From an uncultured Collinsella sp. (GTDB lineage: Bacteria; Actinomycetota; Coriobacteriia; Coriobacteriales; Coriobacteriaceae), in the NCBI GenBank assembly GCA_902465425.1, contig CABQNA010000069.1, positions 1-7,229 on the forward strand: DNA of 7,229 bases. Direction: 5' to 3'. Shown piece after piece: positions 4,338-7,229 of this stretch. The first letter of the stretch is position 1, and every line of letters starts with the position of its first letter. The notes below the pieces were generated by a model that was not told the DNA's origin, did no database searches, and was given only the letters and a program-made list of their open reading frames with translations. The position numbers and the translations under genes were made by a program.

Positions 4338-7229
4338 ATGCTGGAGCTCAAAGGCATTTGCAAAAGGTACGTTACGCAGTCGTTTACGCAGGTGGCGCTC
4401 GACAACGTAAGCCTGTCTTTTCGCGATAACGAGTTCGTGGCCATTCTGGGTCCCTCGGGTTCGGGTAAAACTACGATGCTCAACGTCATCGGCGGACTGG
4501 ATCATTTCGATTCCGGCGACCTGCTCATCGACGGCATCTCGACCAAGGACTTTCGCGATCGCGATTGGGATGCCTATCGCAACAACCGCATCGGCTTTGT
4601 GTTCCAGAGCTATAACCTCATTCCACATCAGACCATTTTGGAAAACGTGGAGCTGGCGCTCACGCTCACGGGCGTGGGGCATGCCGAGCGCCGCCGGCGT
4701 GCGCGCGAGGCGCTGGAGAAAGTCGGCCTGGGTGAGCACGTTAACAAGCGTCCGAGTCAGCTGTCGGGCGGGCAAATGCAGCGCGTGGCCATTGCCCGCG
4801 CCCTGATTAACGATCCCGAGATTGTGCTGGCCGACGAGCCGACCGGTGCCTTGGATTCAACGACATCCGTACAGGTCATGGATCTGCTCAAGGATGTTGC
4901 GCGCGACCGTCTGGTCATCATGGTCACGCACAATCCCGAGCTGGCGTACCAGTACGCCACGCGTATCGTCAACCTGGCGGACGGTAAGATCACCGACGAT
5001 TCCGATCCCTTCGATGTTGCCAAGGCCGCACGTCGCGAGGCTAAGCCTACGCGCAAAACCTCGATGAGCTTTGCGACGGCGCTGGGACTTTCTGCCCGAA
5101 ACCTCATGACCAAGAAGGGCCGCACGGCCATGACTGCCTTTGCGGGCTCGATTGGCATTATCGGTATCGCGGCGATTCTGGCGCTGTCCAATGGCGTAAA
5201 CGGCTACATCAAAAAGGTCGAGGAGGATACGCTCTCGAGTTACCCGCTTACGATCTCCAAGCAGGACTACGACCTGTCGTCCATGATGGGCGGACAGGGG
5301 GCTGCGGATGACGATACGTCCAAGAACGAGGGCTCGTCCGACGGCAGCACCGACGGAAAGGCTCAGAGATCCGATAAGATTCCCGTGGTTACGGCCGTAA
5401 AGGATATGTTTGCGAGCGTTAAGTCCAACGACATGACGAGCTTTAAGGCATGGCTCGATGCCGGCGGCGACGGCATCGATAAAGAAGTCAACGCCATCCA
5501 GTACGGCTATGGCGTGACGCCGGTTGTCTATCGTGCGGGTAAGGGTGACGAGAAGCCCGTCCGGCTGGTGCCCAACGCTATGACCGAGGCTATGAGCGGA
5601 GGTGCGAGTTCGGCGGCAACGGTGAGCATGGAATCCATGGGAACCTCGGTCTTTAACGAGATGATCGACGACCAGAGCCTGCTCGACAGCCAGTACGATG
5701 TCGTCGCCGGTCATTGGCCCACGTCCGCCAACGAAGCCGTAATGGTGCTTTCGAGCCGCGGCACGGTGGGCGACTACACGCTTTACAGCATCGGTGCGCT
5801 GGATATCAATGAGCTTAACGATCTGGTAAACAGCGCTATGACGGCTGACGGTGGGGTCGAAACGCCCGAGACCGGCACCGACTTTACCTACGACGATGCA
5901 CTGTCCACGACGTTTAAGGTGCTGTCGCCGGCCGATGCGTATCGCAAAAACGAAGAGACCGGCATGTGGACTGACATGTCTGACGATGCCGACTTTATGA
6001 CGGCCAAGGTTGCCGCCGGTATTGACGTGCGCATTGTGGGCGTGGTGCGACCTAACGAGACGGCCAACGCGAGCGCATTGACCCCGGGCATTGCCTATAC
6101 GCATGCACTGACTCGTCAGCTTATGGAACGCGCCGCAAATTCGCAGATTGTGCAGGAGCAGCTTGCTCACCCCGAGACGGATGTCTTTACGGGCAAAACC
6201 TTCGACGAACTGCAAGGCGAGGCCAAACAAGGCGTGGATCTGAGCAGCATGTTCAGCGTGGACGAGGCGGCGCTCAAGAGCGCGTTCTCGTTTGATGCGT
6301 CTGCACTCTCGGGTGCGGCCGGCGGTATGGACCTTTCTGGTATCGACTTATCCGGGTTGGACATTGACCTCTCGGACGTTGGCAAGGATATCGACTTCAG
6401 CGACATCATGGCAAAAGCACCGGCTCCAGATTTCTCGGGCATCTTTGACGGTCTGGAGCTCACGCCCGAGCAAATGCAGCAGGTGGGAATACTTGCCAAC
6501 CAACTGTTTGAGGGCTTTTTGCAGTCTGATCAGTTTAAGGCGCTGTCGCCCGAAGATCTTAAAGACGCGCCAAAGCTCGCTGCCGCATTCTCGGCATATC
6601 TTGAGCATGATGCCGCAGCCCAGCAAATCCTGGCCCAGCTCAAAGCGCTCGGCGGCGATGCCTTGGCCGAGCGCCTGCAGCAGGCGATGACCGATTATGT
6701 GCAAAAGCAGCTGGCTCCGTATCTGCAGCAGGCTATGGATCAGGTGATGAAGGCAATCAGCGAGCAGATAGCATCGACGGTATCGTCTCAGCTCAAGGCG
6801 GGTGCAGCAGGGCTCATGGACCAGATGGCGACGCAGATGTCTTCGAGTTTTGCCAACCTGGCGAGCGCCATGCGCGTGGATGCGAGCGCCTTTGCTCGTG
6901 CGATCCATTTCAACATGGACGCCGAGGACCTGAGTTCGCTCATGATGAGCTATGCCAAGGCGTCGAAGCTCACCTACGACAACAATCTGACCACGTTGGG
7001 GTATGCGGACGAGGCAGACCCCATCTCGGTCAAGTTTTTCCCGCGCGACTTTGAGGCCAAGGAGCGCGTGCTCGATCACATCGATGCGTACAACAAGCAG
7101 GTCAAAGCCGCCGGCCACGATGAGCAGGCAATCTCGTACACCGACTACATGGGCATCATCATGGGTTCGGTAACCGACATCGTGAACACCATCAGCTTGG
7201 TGCTCATCGCATTCGTGAGTATCAGCCTG
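4338..7229 (+). CDS. ABC transporter ATPase-permease fusion with very large external domain (partial)
   Basis: The frame is open for 964 codons and runs off the window. Residues 1 to about 222 are a complete ABC ATPase of the MacB/LolD/BceA class: Walker A GPSGSGKT (38-45), Q-loop Q90, signature LSGGQ (142-146), Walker B IVLADE (D166/E167) and H-loop H198. A linker leads to membrane segment 1 (about 265-285, SIGIIGIAAILAL). A roughly 650-residue extracytoplasmic region (about 288-940) follows, with an Asp/Ser/Gly-rich stretch (321-340), D-L/F-S repeats (634-704) and long Gln/Ala-rich helices (about 775-855). Hydrophobic segment 2 begins near 943, where the window ends. The missing part should hold the FtsX-like permease helices. 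Family members use ATP-driven mechanotransmission to extrude or extract peptides, lipoproteins or antibiotics rather than import solutes; the substrate here cannot be told. The start is ATG 4338, with an in-frame GTG at 4311 as alternative. It stands alone after a terminator and shows no obvious link to the redox genes. Confidence 0.93.
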   Translation, partial: MLELKGICKRYVTQSFTQVALDNVSLSFRDNEFVAILGPSGSGKTTMLNVIGGLDHFDSGDLLIDGISTKDFRDRDWDAYRNNRIGFVFQSYNLIPHQTILENVELALTLTGVGHAERRRRAREALEKVGLGEHVNKRPSQLSGGQMQRVAIARALINDPEIVLADEPTGALDSTTSVQVMDLLKDVARDRLVIMVTHNPELAYQYATRIVNLADGKITDDSDPFDVAKAARREAKPTRKTSMSFATALGLSARNLMTKKGRTAMTAFAGSIGIIGIAAILALSNGVNGYIKKVEEDTLSSYPLTISKQDYDLSSMMGGQGAADDDTSKNEGSSDGSTDGKAQRSDKIPVVTAVKDMFASVKSNDMTSFKAWLDAGGDGIDKEVNAIQYGYGVTPVVYRAGKGDEKPVRLVPNAMTEAMSGGASSAATVSMESMGTSVFNEMIDDQSLLDSQYDVVAGHWPTSANEAVMVLSSRGTVGDYTLYSIGALDINELNDLVNSAMTADGGVETPETGTDFTYDDALSTTFKVLSPADAYRKNEETGMWTDMSDDADFMTAKVAAGIDVRIVGVVRPNETANASALTPGIAYTHALTRQLMERAANSQIVQEQLAHPETDVFTGKTFDELQGEAKQGVDLSSMFSVDEAALKSAFSFDASALSGAAGGMDLSGIDLSGLDIDLSDVGKDIDFSDIMAKAPAPDFSGIFDGLELTPEQMQQVGILANQLFEGFLQSDQFKALSPEDLKDAPKLAAAFSAYLEHDAAAQQILAQLKALGGDALAERLQQAMTDYVQKQLAPYLQQAMDQVMKAISEQIASTVSSQLKAGAAGLMDQMATQMSSSFANLASAMRVDASAFARAIHFNMDAEDLSSLMMSYAKASKLTYDNNLTTLGYADEADPISVKFFPRDFEAKERVLDHIDAYNKQVKAAGHDEQAISYTDYMGIIMGSVTDIVNTISLVLIAFVSISL
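6237..6449 (+). repeat. Short degenerate D-L/F-S-G repeats within the ABC external domain
   Basis: Residues 634-704 of the transporter contain recurring tripeptide-centred units: DLSSM (634), ALSGA (656), DLSGI (665), DLSGL (670), DLSDV (677), DFSDI (686) and DFSGI (698). The central units are spaced 5-9 residues apart, recalling a loose pentapeptide-like pattern. The repeat is at protein level; the DNA copies have diverged by synonymous changes, so it is not a recent DNA duplication. Confidence 0.6.

Noticed and set aside
3936..4775. A 279-codon minus-strand open frame
   Set aside because: It spans the end of the lipoprotein gene, the terminator and the ATPase start, which are all well supported on the plus strand; no domain is seen.
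4857..6230. A 457-codon open frame on the minus strand
   Set aside because: It lies wholly antisense to the ABC transporter, has a composition rich in His, Arg and Gly typical of antisense frames in GC-rich genes, and shows no recognisable domain.
6348..7118. A 256-codon minus-strand open frame
   Set aside because: Antisense to the transporter's external domain, with Leu/His/Arg-rich shadow composition.

Overview
The window reads as chromosomal DNA of a moderately GC-rich anaerobe. Gene content and protein style suggest a gut Coriobacteriia member, perhaps Collinsella-like. This is an inference from family resemblance, not a database match. There are no RNA genes, CRISPR arrays or insertion sequences.

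Left part (1-1953, minus strand): a two-component system. An OmpR/PhoB-type response regulator (1279-1953) is followed, with a 4-base ATGA overlap, by its sensor histidine kinase (143-1282). Beyond the kinase stop, the same minus-strand frame stays open to the window edge and looks coding. It could be the beginning or a remnant of another gene.

Middle (2044-4085, plus strand): a tight three-gene redox operon, divergent from the two-component system across a 90-base intergenic region. It encodes (1) a 48-residue membrane protein ending in a CXXC motif, of the CD1871A type, with a TTG start; (2) a NapH-like polytopic membrane protein with two [4Fe-4S] ferredoxin motifs and extra cysteine clusters, also TTG-started and overlapping gene 1; and (3) a TlpA/thioredoxin-fold lipoprotein with a CKPC active site, overlapping gene 2. 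A strong intrinsic terminator lies about 80 bases after gene 3. A plausible reading is that cytoplasmic reducing power passes through the iron-sulfur membrane protein, perhaps with the small CXXC protein, to a surface thiol-disulfide lipoprotein. No CcdA/DsbD-type protein is present in the window to do this. The divergent two-component system is a candidate regulator.

Right part (4338-7229, plus strand): a single large gene, cut by the window end. It fuses an N-terminal ABC ATPase (MacB/LolD type) to an FtsX-like permease with a very large extracytoplasmic region of about 650 residues. That region carries short D-L/F-S repeats and long helical stretches. The gene follows the terminator, so it is probably a separate transcription unit.

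The most noteworthy items are the tiny CXXC protein and its proposed redox relay, a CXXC motif inside the kinase's first membrane segment, and the oversized external domain of the ABC transporter.
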